A DNA stretch of 7,942 bases from Lachnospiraceae bacterium (GTDB taxonomy: Bacteria; Bacillota_A; Clostridia; Lachnospirales; Lachnospiraceae), in contig JAFPAZ010000107.1 in NCBI GenBank assembly GCA_017390645.1, positions 1 to 7,942 on the forward strand. Direction: 5' to 3'. Within the stretch, counting starts at the first letter, position 1. Every line of letters starts with the position of its first letter. Position numbers and translations under genes: made by a program. Below the pieces are notes generated by a model. The model ran no database searches and was not told the DNA's origin. It saw only the letters and a list, made by a program, of their open reading frames with translations. Below are positions 1 to 6,962 of this stretch, piece after piece.

Positions 1-988
1 TATCATTGTTACGGCGCCTACCAGGGAAATTGAAGCTACCAGTGAGTATGTAATAGAAAAATCAGATAATTTATATATTATCAGCATCATTCTGGCATTG
101 CTTTTCGCCTGCTTAATTGCAGTCATTACCACAAAAGATTTAAAGAAAATGACAAAACATCTGGACCTTGTTTCAGAAGATAATATGGAGGATAACGAAA
201 TTAATATTAAAAGTTTCTCGGAAATGCAGGAACTGGCTTCCTCATTGAACCAGATTATCCATCGTATTAATCATTTAGAAGACTCCAGACAGGAATTTGT
301 GTCTAATGTATCCCACGAATTAAAAACACCGATTACCTCCATGAAAGTATTGGCAGAATCTTTGTTGATTCAGGAAGATGCCCCGGCAGAGATGTATCGG
401 GAATTTATGGGAGATATTGTGGCAGAAATTGACCGGGAAAATCAGATTATCAATGATTTGCTGTCTCTCATCAAAATGGATAAAAAAGCCACAGCCTTAA
501 ATATTTCCAGTGTAAATATCAATGAACTTCTGGAACTGTTGTTAAAACGGTTGAAACCATTGGCAGCAGGACGAAATATAGAAATTGTATTTGAGAGTTT
601 TAGAACGGTAACGGCAGAGATTGATGATGTAAAGATTTCTCTTGCGGTTTCGAACCTAATTGAAAACGCTATTAAGTATAATGTGGATAACGGCTGGGTA
701 AGAGTTTCACTAAATGCAGATCATAAATATTTTTATGTCAAGGTTGCAGATTCCGGAGTTGGAATTCCAGAGGATTGTCAGACTCAGGTTTTTGAACGAT
801 TTTACCGCGTAGACAAGGCGAGATCCAGGGATACCGGTGGAACGGGACTTGGGTTATCTATTACAAGAAATGCGATTTTAATGCACAAAGGTGCAATTAA
901 ATTATATAGTAAACCAGGGGAAGGAACTACTTTTACAATGAGAATTCCTTTAACTTATACCGGACAGGTAGTAAATATGGAAAATTAA
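1..988 (+). CDS. Sensor histidine kinase, 5' partial
   Basis: This is the C-terminal part of a membrane two-component sensor kinase. The frame is open from base 2 (base 1 completes a codon outside the window), so the true start is upstream. Numbered from the first full codon: residues 1-23 are the end of an extracytoplasmic sensor region, about 24-44 a transmembrane helix, about 45-95 a HAMP-type linker, then HisKA with SHELKTP and phospho-acceptor His105. The ATP-binding domain has an N-box (NLIENAIKYN, about 218-227), G1 (DSGVGIP, 250-256), an F-box (FERFYR) and G2 (GGTGLGLSI, 279-287). All catalytic motifs are intact, so an active kinase is expected. The overall type is PhoR/WalK/MtrB-like; the response regulator is presumably upstream and not visible. 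The following lipoprotein gene starts 53 bp after the stop with no terminator between, which suggests one operon. The ligand cannot be told from the sequence. Confidence 0.93.
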   Translation, partial: IIVTAPTREIEATSEYVIEKSDNLYIISIILALLFACLIAVITTKDLKKMTKHLDLVSEDNMEDNEINIKSFSEMQELASSLNQIIHRINHLEDSRQEFVSNVSHELKTPITSMKVLAESLLIQEDAPAEMYREFMGDIVAEIDRENQIINDLLSLIKMDKKATALNISSVNINELLELLLKRLKPLAAGRNIEIVFESFRTVTAEIDDVKISLAVSNLIENAIKYNVDNGWVRVSLNADHKYFYVKVADSGVGIPEDCQTQVFERFYRVDKARSRDTGGTGLGLSITRNAILMHKGAIKLYSKPGEGTTFTMRIPLTYTGQVVNMEN

Positions 989-1031
989 GAATGAAAGAAG
1001 TTATGAATGGTTGAGGATTAGCCAAAGGAAT

Positions 1032-1035
1032 GGAG
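1032..1035 (+). promoter_or_regulatory. Ribosome binding site that fixes the GerMN lipoprotein start
   Basis: GGAG lies 6 nt before the ATG at 1042. The alternative in-frame ATG at 1030 has its purine run (AAAGGA) directly against it, too close to work well. The 1042 start also leaves a standard lipoprotein signal (MPKKK followed by a hydrophobic core). Confidence 0.6.
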
Positions 1036-1041
1036 ATTACT

Positions 1042-1983
1042 ATGCCCAAAAAAAAGGTAACAATAATTTGTCTTTTATTATGTTTGTTTTTCCTGACTGC
1101 ATGTAATGATGGGAATGGAACCAAAGTAGAAGAAACAAAACTTGAAATTGAAGAGGGACAGATAAAAATTTATTATGCAAATTTAGAACAGACACAGTTG
1201 GTACCAGTTCCTTATGATGTAAATAAAAATGCCGGTATTGAAAAACAGGCGGAGGATATTTTAAATCATTTATGTCTTGGTAATACGGAAGAAGGATACT
1301 TAGCTTCCATCCCTTCCTCCATTAAGATTACAGGGATTGAGTGGTCAGAACCAAATATTTCTGTGATATGTGAAGTAGACTATAATATATTGCAAGGATA
1401 CGAGGAAATACTTGCAAGGGCTGCTATGGTAAAGAGTCTGTGTCAGTTGGAGTCAGTGGAATCTGTTGATTTTAAGGTAAATGGAAATATGTTGACAGAT
1501 AGTAATAATAATCTCGTAGGACGGTTGAATGATACTTCTTTTGTAGATGAAGGAGAGGAAAGTAGTACTGTGGGAGAATTGATGTTATATTTTTCCAATG
1601 ATTCCGGGGAAAAACTGGTAAGACAGTATGTTATTGTGGATTTAAGTCAGGAAGTTTCCATAGAAGAGATTGTGTTAGAATGTCTGATAGCAGGACCGGG
1701 TGGAACAGGAGCGTATTCCTGTATCCCGGCCAAAACTAAGGTAAATAAAGCTGCTACTAAAGATGGAGTCTGCTATGTAGACCTTAGTAAAGAGTTTTTA
1801 GAATCATTAGAGGGAGTAAAAAATGAGGTTAAAATTTATGCTGTTGTAAATTCTTTAATCGAACTTCCAACGGTAAGTAAGGTTTCTTTGACCATTGAAG
1901 GAAAAAAGATAGCCGAATATTATGAAAATATGGCATCAGACGATTTTTTGGAAAGAAAACTGGATTTAATTGAAGAATCATAA
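1042..1983 (+). CDS. GerMN-domain lipoprotein (two germane repeats)
   Basis: A predicted 313-residue membrane-anchored lipoprotein. The N-terminus is a lipoprotein signal: MPKKK, a hydrophobic core, then the lipobox LTAC with the lipidated cysteine at residue 21, so the mature protein sits on the outer face of the cytoplasmic membrane. Two related domains follow, at about 40-155 and 178-295. The second carries the clearer GerMN signature, with LIAGPGGTG, a following IPAKTKV and then VCYVDLSKEF; the first is more diverged (EVDYNI where VDLS is expected). GerMN domains occur in the spore germination/sporulation protein GerM and in actinobacterial LpqB. The gene follows a sensor kinase directly, so it may modulate that kinase or act in cell-envelope or spore-related processes; this is inference from family and position. 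The start was chosen by the ribosome binding site; an ATG four codons upstream (1030) is possible. No truncation or frameshift is visible. Confidence 0.88.
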   Translation: MPKKKVTIICLLLCLFFLTACNDGNGTKVEETKLEIEEGQIKIYYANLEQTQLVPVPYDVNKNAGIEKQAEDILNHLCLGNTEEGYLASIPSSIKITGIEWSEPNISVICEVDYNILQGYEEILARAAMVKSLCQLESVESVDFKVNGNMLTDSNNNLVGRLNDTSFVDEGEESSTVGELMLYFSNDSGEKLVRQYVIVDLSQEVSIEEIVLECLIAGPGGTGAYSCIPAKTKVNKAATKDGVCYVDLSKEFLESLEGVKNEVKIYAVVNSLIELPTVSKVSLTIEGKKIAEYYENMASDDFLERKLDLIEES

Positions 1984-1986
1984 AAG

Positions 1987-2044
1987 CTGGCAAGGGTTTG
2001 GGAAAGATTTGTTTAAAGTGCAAGATTGGTCAAACCCTTGCCAG
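1987..2044 (+). repeat. Perfect 14-bp inverted repeat with 30-nt loop (possible terminator)
   Basis: CTGGCAAGGGTTTG at 1987-2000 is matched exactly by its reverse complement at 2031-2044, with a 30-nt spacer. It starts 3 nt after the stop codon of the GerMN lipoprotein gene and ends 58 nt before comEC. The position suits a transcription terminator. However, the downstream flank (AATTAAAATTG) has no run of T, and the loop is longer than usual for an intrinsic terminator. Read on the opposite strand the hairpin is followed by CTTTTA, which is also weak. It could instead be an mRNA 3'-end stabiliser or a small dispersed repeat; one window cannot decide. Confidence 0.6.
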
Positions 2045-2090
2045 AATTAAAATTGTGTGAAGTGATGTATGAAAAACGTAAAATTAAAAA

Positions 2091-2099
2091 AGGAGGGGG
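2091..2099 (+). promoter_or_regulatory. Strong ribosome binding site of comEC
   Basis: AGGAGGGGG contains a full AGGAGG core ending 6 nt before the ATG at 2103. It is the strongest ribosome binding site in the window and supports that start codon. Confidence 0.8.
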
Positions 2100-2102
2100 T
2101 AT

Positions 2103-3212
2103 ATGAAGAAAAGGCCATTGGCATATACAGCCATTTTTATTGTGCTCTCAGAATTATTTGGATTGATGGAACTATGGCCGGGGATTCTTCTATGTAGTTT
2201 GTTTCTTGTACTTGCAGGATGGAAGGAAAAAAGTCTGTTTTTCTTATTTTTAATCAGTATTGTCTTGGTTTTCTATGTCCACGGGACAAATGCGAAAAGT
2301 GTAATGTATCAGGAAAAGGAAAGGGAGAATACTTTTATTTATGCCACGGGAATCGTAACCGAAAGCGTTGGAGGAGAGAATCCCTGGTTTTATCTTAAAA
2401 CAAAAGACATCGGAGATAAGACCATTCAGGTGAAAGTAACAACAAGTTCTTGTTTGGTTGAAAAGGGGGATAAAGTACAGGTAAAAGGAGAATTATCCTG
2501 TTTTTCAGAACCCACGAATCCAGGTGAGTTTCATGTCAATTACTATTATCATAGCATTGGAATTTCGTACCAATGTACTTCGGATCAAGTCGTTATTCTA
2601 GAAGAAAATAAAAATCCATTTTATCAGTTATCAGAATACTGTTCTAAGAGATTAAAAGAATTCTATGTTCAATTTATGAAATCAGAAAATGCAGGGATAT
2701 TATCAGGAATCCTACTAGGGGATAAAACCGGCATATTAGAAGAGGACAAACTCCGGTATCAGGAGGCAGGAATCAGTCACATTCTCGCCATATCCGGCTT
2801 ACATATGGGGTGTATTGGAATGAGTCTCTTTCATTTTTTAAGAAAAAGAAGAATATCCTATTTTTCCTCAGCCTTTGTGGCAATTTTCTTTCTGTTCCTT
2901 TATACCATTATGGTAGGAAATTCGGTGTCTATGGAACGGGCATTTCTCATGTTATTTATCGTACTGATTGGTGAAGTTATGGGCAGGAAAAGTGATATGC
3001 TAACCACTTTGTCTTTGGTTGCAGCTGTTGTAGTGGTAAAACAGCCTTTCGTATTACTGCACTCCACCTTTTATCTGTCTTTTCTTGCAGTTTATTCTTT
3101 AGCGGTTTTTCCGGCATGGATCGATAAAATATGGCAGGGGAAGTCTGTCTGGAAACAATATTTTATGTCAGGTTTTTGTGTTCAGCTTGGATTATTTCCT
3201 GTTTTTGCATAA
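2103..3212 (+). CDS. comEC: ComEC N-terminal fragment (OB-like region and first part of channel)
   Basis: This is the 369-residue piece that would be made if the stop at 3210-3212 is real. It begins MKKRPLAYTA and has clustered hydrophobic helices in the first 60 residues. A DUF4131-type OB-like region follows at about 70-170, including GDKVQVKGEL. The Competence domain begins near 190 and shows LLGDKTG (205-210) and the hallmark GISHILAISGLHM (223-235), then several membrane helices and an SMERA motif near 280. It ends at QLGLFPVFA, in the middle of the Competence domain, so it is unlikely to work as a channel alone. Translation should be efficient given the strong ribosome binding site. The identification as ComEC is secure; activity of the fragment is not. 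Confidence 0.8.
   Translation: MKKRPLAYTAIFIVLSELFGLMELWPGILLCSLFLVLAGWKEKSLFFLFLISIVLVFYVHGTNAKSVMYQEKERENTFIYATGIVTESVGGENPWFYLKTKDIGDKTIQVKVTTSSCLVEKGDKVQVKGELSCFSEPTNPGEFHVNYYYHSIGISYQCTSDQVVILEENKNPFYQLSEYCSKRLKEFYVQFMKSENAGILSGILLGDKTGILEEDKLRYQEAGISHILAISGLHMGCIGMSLFHFLRKRRISYFSSAFVAIFFLFLYTIMVGNSVSMERAFLMLFIVLIGEVMGRKSDMLTTLSLVAAVVVVKQPFVLLHSTFYLSFLAVYSLAVFPAWIDKIWQGKSVWKQYFMSGFCVQLGLFPVFA
3210..3212 (+). other. Premature TAA stop within comEC
   Basis: TAA at codon 370 replaces what is a tyrosine in the usual ComEC pattern. It is followed by T (TAAT), a context that generally terminates efficiently, and no stem-loop or slippery sequence that would promote readthrough was noticed just after it. 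Confidence 0.75.
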
Positions 3213-3281
3213 TCCAATCACTATCTGGTCAACTATTCATTTCTCACAAATTTTTTCGTACTATTTTTCTTTTCCTATTTT

Positions 3282-4361
3282 TTGACTTTTTCCATTTTCG
3301 TGTCGATATTCAGTTTTTTATTGCCAGAAATAGCAGGATTTTTACTGAATTTTATCGAGATTTTTCTGGAAGGAATCAGGTTTATTACCGAAATCAATGA
3401 AATGTTACCACTTTATAAAATCAGAATCCCCCATAACCCATGGTGGTGGTACGCAGTCTATTATGCATTGATTGTTCTTAGTTTTTATATATTGGGGAAT
3501 TCTCTAAATGACAGGAAGAATACAGATGAGCATCATTTTAAAGGAAAGCTTAGAAATAAAAATTTCTTTTATGTTATATGTCTTTGGATCTTCTTTTTCT
3601 TTGGAATGTATGGATTTCATCATCAAGGGAAATTGCATGTAGCAGTCCTGGATGTAGGACAAGGAGATGGTATTTTGCTAAAACAAGAAGGCGGAATCAA
3701 TCTTTTCATTGATGGAGGAAGCAGCTCGAAAAAGCAACTTGGAAAATATGTCCTGGTTCCTGCCATGGATTATTATGGGATAGAACAGATTGATTATGCC
3801 TTTCTTTCTCATCTGGATGCAGACCATATTTCCGGGGTTGTGGAACTTTTGGAAATGGGTAAAATAAAAAAGGTGGTAATTTCCGCTTACACAGCGCAAA
3901 ACCACTTAAAAGACAGTGAACTAATGCAATATCTGACAGAAGAAAATACCATGATTGTGACAGAAGGAATGGAACTTCATCGAAACGATTTTAACATTAA
4001 GATACTTAGTCCTAAAACTGATGGGACGTATGAAAACGCAAATGAATCCTCAATGGTAATGGAGCTATCTTATCATGGAAAAACCATGCTCTTTACCGGA
4101 GATGTCGGCGAAGAGACAGAAGCTGCATTACTAAAAAAAGTTTCAAAAGATATCGATTTGCTTAAAGTTCCACATCACGGTTCCAAATATTCCACCAGTG
4201 AACTGTTCTTAGATAAAATAAATCCGGCAAATGCTGTGATATCCTGCGGAAACAATCGTTATGGACATCCAAGTGAGGAAGTATTGGAAAGGCTCGTAAA
4301 AAGAGGGATAAAGGTCCATAATACCAAAGAAGAAGGGGCAATGGTATTTGTGATACCCTAA
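3282..4361 (+). CDS. comEC: ComEC C-terminal fragment (end of channel and MBL-fold domain)
   Basis: This is the same frame as the upstream half, from the first possible in-frame start (TTG at 3282) after the stop. It holds the last membrane helices of the Competence domain, a short linker, one more helix (around FFYVICLWIFFFFGMYGF), and then the metallo-beta-lactamase-like domain. That domain starts at VAVLDVGQGDG and has the metal-site motif SHLDADHISG (His at 3810-3812; H570, D572, D574 and H575 in full-length numbering), then LLKVPHHGSKYSTS and GHPSEEVLERL, all typical of ComEC. In competence proteins this domain is proposed to act as a nuclease on the non-transported strand. No ribosome binding site precedes the TTG at 3282, the ATG at 3402 or the ATG at 3606, so independent translation looks poor. 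It is best read as the downstream part of the interrupted gene. Confidence 0.65.
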   Translation: MTFSIFVSIFSFLLPEIAGFLLNFIEIFLEGIRFITEINEMLPLYKIRIPHNPWWWYAVYYALIVLSFYILGNSLNDRKNTDEHHFKGKLRNKNFFYVICLWIFFFFGMYGFHHQGKLHVAVLDVGQGDGILLKQEGGINLFIDGGSSSKKQLGKYVLVPAMDYYGIEQIDYAFLSHLDADHISGVVELLEMGKIKKVVISAYTAQNHLKDSELMQYLTEENTMIVTEGMELHRNDFNIKILSPKTDGTYENANESSMVMELSYHGKTMLFTGDVGEETEAALLKKVSKDIDLLKVPHHGSKYSTSELFLDKINPANAVISCGNNRYGHPSEEVLERLVKRGIKVHNTKEEGAMVFVIP

Positions 4362-4424
4362 CAGATAAAATGATAAATTGGGAATGAAAAGGTGTGAAAA
4401 CATTGGATAATGATAGGAGAAATG

Positions 4425-4453
4425 TACTCAATTTTAATGAATAAAGTTATAAT
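4425..4453 (+). promoter_or_regulatory. Possible promoter with perfect -10 (TATAAT)
   Basis: TATAAT at 4448-4453 is a perfect sigma-A -10 hexamer. The hexamer 17 nt upstream (TACTCA, 4425-4430) matches TTGACA at only three positions, so the site is doubtful unless helped by an activator. It would drive the hybrid kinase gene. Confidence 0.3.
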
Positions 4454-4461
4454 GAAATTTG

Positions 4462-4490
4462 TTGAAGGAATGAAGGTCTTATGTTAATAT
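4462..4490 (+). promoter_or_regulatory. Possible promoter with extended -10 for the hybrid kinase
   Basis: TTGAAG (4462-4467; 4 of 6 against TTGACA) and TAATAT (4485-4490; 4 of 6 against TATAAT) are 17 nt apart. A TG at 4482-4483 one base before the hexamer makes an extended -10 (TGTTAATAT). Transcription would start near 4497, leaving a leader of about 110-150 nt. Called by eye only. Confidence 0.4.
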
Positions 4491-4631
4491 GATTATGAAC
4501 GTATTTTGGAAAAGACGGATGGAATGAGGGTTTGAAATTTTTTTAAAATACAGGCAGCAGCTCCAATGATTACTCCGGTAGCTATGGTAATAAAGAGAAA
4601 GGTGGTATGATGATAAACAAGGTGATAAGAG

Positions 4632-4637
4632 AGAGGA
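4632..4637 (+). promoter_or_regulatory. Ribosome binding site favouring the 4646 start of the hybrid kinase
   Basis: AGAGGA ends 8 nt before the ATG at 4646, a near-ideal arrangement. The alternative tandem ATGs at 4607 and 4610 are preceded by AAAGGTGG (4598-4605), which has a mismatch to the consensus and sits only 1-4 nt away. Confidence 0.5.
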
Positions 4638-4645
4638 AGTCAAGT

Positions 4646-6895
4646 ATGAACCAGGATAAAAGAAACACTGAAATTGAAACTTATATTGAGGATAAGGAAT
4701 ATATAGCCAATATGTATGTAATGAAATGTTTTTCGGTCATTATGTTGGTGTTTATCATAGCATTTTTGCTAAATCTATGTGGTATTTTTGTGATTGAACA
4801 AAGATTGATGGAGATACCATTTGTAATATCCATGATGATCTATTTCGTTCTATATATTATAACCAGATTTGTATCATTATCAAATAAGAAAATGAAATAT
4901 TTCATCATGTTTTGCAGCATTTTAGTGTTTACAATAATAGGCATATTTATTACATATCATGTTATATTGATATCCCTTTTGCCATTTTTATATGCAACAC
5001 TATACTCATCCAAACCCCTGATGAGATTTGTATATTGCCTGAACGTGATAAGTACAATTGTTGTTGTATTTGGAGGATATTACTATGGTTTGTGCGATGC
5101 AAACATGTTAATGTTAACCACCGGAAGATGTCAAGATTATGCAGTAGATGGTCAGCTAATCCAGATGGGGGTAAATTCCAATCCTCTCTTTTCTCTTTTG
5201 TTGTATTTTGTCCTTCCCCGCTGTTTGATTTACGTCGGGTTTATGTCCGTATGTAGAAGTATATACCATATTTTGAGTGGAAGTGTTGAAAAAGCGAGAT
5301 TAACGAAAGAATTAGAAAAAGCTAAAACGGAAGCAGAACAAGCCAATCGTGCCAAAAGCGAATTTTTGGCAAAGTTTTCCCATGAAATAAGAACTCCTAT
5401 TAATACCATCATAGGCATGAACGAAATGATTTTAAGGGAAAGTAATGAGAAAGAGATTTCTGAATATGCAGTGGATGTCAAAGAATCCTCATTGCTTCTG
5501 TTAAATCTTCTGGATGATATATTGGATTCCAGCAAGGTGGAGGCAGGAAGAATGGAAATTGTAAATGTAAATTATGAAATCGGAAGTTTGTTAAATGATT
5601 TATATAATATGACAAAGATAAAAGCAAAAGAAAAAGGCTTGAACTTAATTTTTGACATTGACTCTGCTATACCCGTTGGATACTTTGGTGATGATAAAAG
5701 AATAAAACAAATTTTAATAAATCTGCTTACGAATGCGGTGAAGTACACAGAAGAAGGAAACGTAACATTGAAAGTAAGGTGTACTGTGGAGGGAGAAAGT
5801 GCATTTTTAAATTATGCTGTAACAGATACCGGAATTGGGATTAAAGAAGAGGATATTAGCAAGATTTATGATGCTTTTTTAAGATTTGATGTAACAAGAA
5901 ATAGACAAATAGAAGGCACAGGCCTTGGTATGAACATTGTACAGCATTTATTACATTTATTTGGAAGTGAATTGCAGATACAAAGTGAATATGGGAAGGG
6001 CAGTGAGTTCTCCTTTACCGTTGAACAAAAAATAATAAATAACGAACCTGTGGGTAATTTTCAAGAAAGATTCCTGAATTTAAAAGAAAGAAAAGATTAC
6101 CATGCATCCTTTGTTGCGCCGGATGTAAAAGTATTGGTTGTTGATGATTACAGTATGAATCTGAAAGTGTTTAAAAATCTGTTAAAACAGACAAAAATGC
6201 AGATATTTACTGCTGAAAGCGGTAAAGAGTGTTTGGAACAGTTGAAGAAACAGTCTTTCGATATGGTATTTTTAGATCATATGATGCCAGGGATGGATGG
6301 TATCGAAACCTTTCATTTGATGAAAGAGAATAAGCTTTGTGAAGGAATTCCGGTTATTATGTTGACGGCAAATGCTATTGTTGGTGATAGAGAAATGTAT
6401 ATAAAAGAAGGATTTACAGATTTTTTATCAAAACCAATATTACAAGATAAATTAGAAAAAATGTTTATAAAATATTTGCCAGATAAATGTAAAGAAACGA
6501 AAGAGGTCGAGGAAGCATCGAATACGTTAGTAAGTAGCGATACTTTAATCGAAAAGTTACAAAAAACTCTGCCGGAAATAGATTTTGAAATGGGATTCAA
6601 GATTTGCAGTGGAGATGAAGATTTTTACATAGAAATACTACATGATTTTACACGGTTATCCATCAGACAAGAGTTAGAAAGATACCTCTTAGAAGGTGAT
6701 TATAAAAATTACTGTATACGGATACATGGGTTTAAAAACAGTGCATATTCCATAGGAGCAAAGAAACTAGGGGATTTGGCGTATGAGATGGAAAAGCTTT
6801 CTAAAGACCATTTTTCCGAAGAAATCAGGGAATTACAAGCAGAGCTATTGAAACAGTACGATAACATCTGTAAACAGTACGAGGTGTTAACATAA
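4646..6895 (+). CDS. Membrane hybrid histidine kinase with receiver and HPt domains
   Basis: A 749-residue protein holding a complete phosphorelay in one chain. Numbered from 4646: about six membrane helices (roughly 28-50, 58-76, 84-103, 105-120, 129-147, 180-203) with an external loop between the last two form the sensor. A helical coiled-coil linker (212-243) leads into HisKA with [10 protein letters not shown] and phospho-acceptor His246. The ATP-binding domain has N359/N363 ([12 protein letters not shown]), G1 DTGIGI (394-399) and G2 GTGLGM (424-429). The receiver domain (about 494-612) has acidic Asp500/Asp501, phospho-acceptor Asp544 in [11 protein letters not shown], Thr574 and Lys596. 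A C-terminal HPt domain (about 632-749) has [14 protein letters not shown] with His694. All phosphotransfer residues are present, so His to Asp to His relay is expected; the final regulator is not in the window. The sensed signal is unknown. ATGs at 4607 and 4610 would add 13 or 12 residues. The next gene starts 67 bp downstream, probably in the same operon. Confidence 0.93.
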   Translation: MNQDKRNTEIETYIEDKEYIANMYVMKCFSVIMLVFIIAFLLNLCGIFVIEQRLMEIPFVISMMIYFVLYIITRFVSLSNKKMKYFIMFCSILVFTIIGIFITYHVILISLLPFLYATLYSSKPLMRFVYCLNVISTIVVVFGGYYYGLCDANMLMLTTGRCQDYAVDGQLIQMGVNSNPLFSLLLYFVLPRCLIYVGFMSVCRSIYHILSGSVEKARLTKELEKAKTEAEQANRAKSEFLAKFSHEIRTPINTIIGMNEMILRESNEKEISEYAVDVKESSLLLLNLLDDILDSSKVEAGRMEIVNVNYEIGSLLNDLYNMTKIKAKEKGLNLIFDIDSAIPVGYFGDDKRIKQILINLLTNAVKYTEEGNVTLKVRCTVEGESAFLNYAVTDTGIGIKEEDISKIYDAFLRFDVTRNRQIEGTGLGMNIVQHLLHLFGSELQIQSEYGKGSEFSFTVEQKIINNEPVGNFQERFLNLKERKDYHASFVAPDVKVLVVDDYSMNLKVFKNLLKQTKMQIFTAESGKECLEQLKKQSFDMVFLDHMMPGMDGIETFHLMKENKLCEGIPVIMLTANAIVGDREMYIKEGFTDFLSKPILQDKLEKMFIKYLPDKCKETKEVEEASNTLVSSDTLIEKLQKTLPEIDFEMGFKICSGDEDFYIEILHDFTRLSIRQELERYLLEGDYKNYCIRIHGFKNSAYSIGAKKLGDLAYEMEKLSKDHFSEEIRELQAELLKQYDNICKQYEVLT

Positions 6896-6946
6896 AAATA
6901 TTGTTAGCCATAAATCATAATAAGAAGCGAATGAAAGATACGAGAA

Positions 6947-6954
6947 GGGAAGGA
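6947..6954 (+). promoter_or_regulatory. Ribosome binding site of the 7TM-PAS sensor gene
   Basis: GGGAAGGA ends 8 nt before the ATG at 6963 and supports that start for a gene that has no stop codon within the window. Confidence 0.6.
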
Positions 6955-6962
6955 TTTGTAAA

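Larger units (their letters stand above)
2103..4361 (+). pseudogene. comEC: comEC/rec2 DNA-uptake channel gene interrupted by an in-frame stop
   Basis: ComEC is the inner-membrane channel that carries single-stranded DNA into the cell during natural transformation. The frame opened at 2103 runs to 4361 as 752 codons plus stop, a normal ComEC length, broken only by TAA at codon 370 (3210-3212). Both sides are in the same frame and carry the expected order: N-terminal OB-like region, multi-helix Competence domain, C-terminal metallo-beta-lactamase-like domain. At the break, FPVFA-stop-SNHYLVNYSFLTN matches in spacing the usual ComEC pattern FPxxAYYxHxxxxYSxxxN, so the stop stands where a tyrosine is usual; TAT or TAC to TAA is a single base change. 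No other disabling change is visible, so the lesion is recent, a sequencing error, or tolerated. As read, the product would lack part of the channel and the whole metallo-hydrolase domain. Confidence 0.85.
4362..4606. other. Non-coding stretch between comEC and the hybrid kinase
   Basis: These 245 bp hold no convincing gene on either strand. Two promoter-like arrangements are present at 4425-4453 and 4462-4490, followed by a leader of roughly 110 nt. No clear terminator hairpin for comEC was found at the left edge. The last 60 bases are open in the kinase frame but contain no start codon. Confidence 0.5.

Noticed and set aside
933..1124. Minus-strand ORF overlapping the kinase end and the lipoprotein start.
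   Set aside because: It is a shadow of two well-supported + strand genes with no ribosome binding site or family resemblance. The other minus-strand ORFs opposite comEC and the hybrid kinase were rejected for the same reason.
3205..3280. Alternative reading LHNPITIWSTIHF in the third frame just after the break, superficially ComEC-like.
   Set aside because: It lacks the Asn four residues after the Ser that the family shows, ends in a stop by 3284, and again needs two shifts.
3131..3400. An ORF in another frame spanning the comEC break, raising the idea of a frameshift or programmed slippage.
   Set aside because: The frames before and after the stop are identical, and the same-frame reading keeps the ComEC spacing (YSFLTN). 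A route through another frame would need two compensating shifts.
4547..4606. Twenty in-frame Gly/Ser-rich codons directly upstream of the kinase ATG at 4607, suggesting a longer N-terminus.
   Set aside because: There is no start codon among them and a TAA in frame at 4544-4546, so they cannot be part of the protein.
4494..4645. Minus-strand open frame reading like a short membrane protein ([20 protein letters not shown]).
   Set aside because: There is no ATG, GTG or TTG start before an upstream stop, no ribosome binding site, and it overlaps the likely promoter and start of the kinase gene.
6851..6882. Direct repeat AAACAGTACGA, two copies 21 bp apart.
   Set aside because: It falls in the last helix of the HPt domain and encodes KQY twice with heptad spacing, so it is explained by protein structure.
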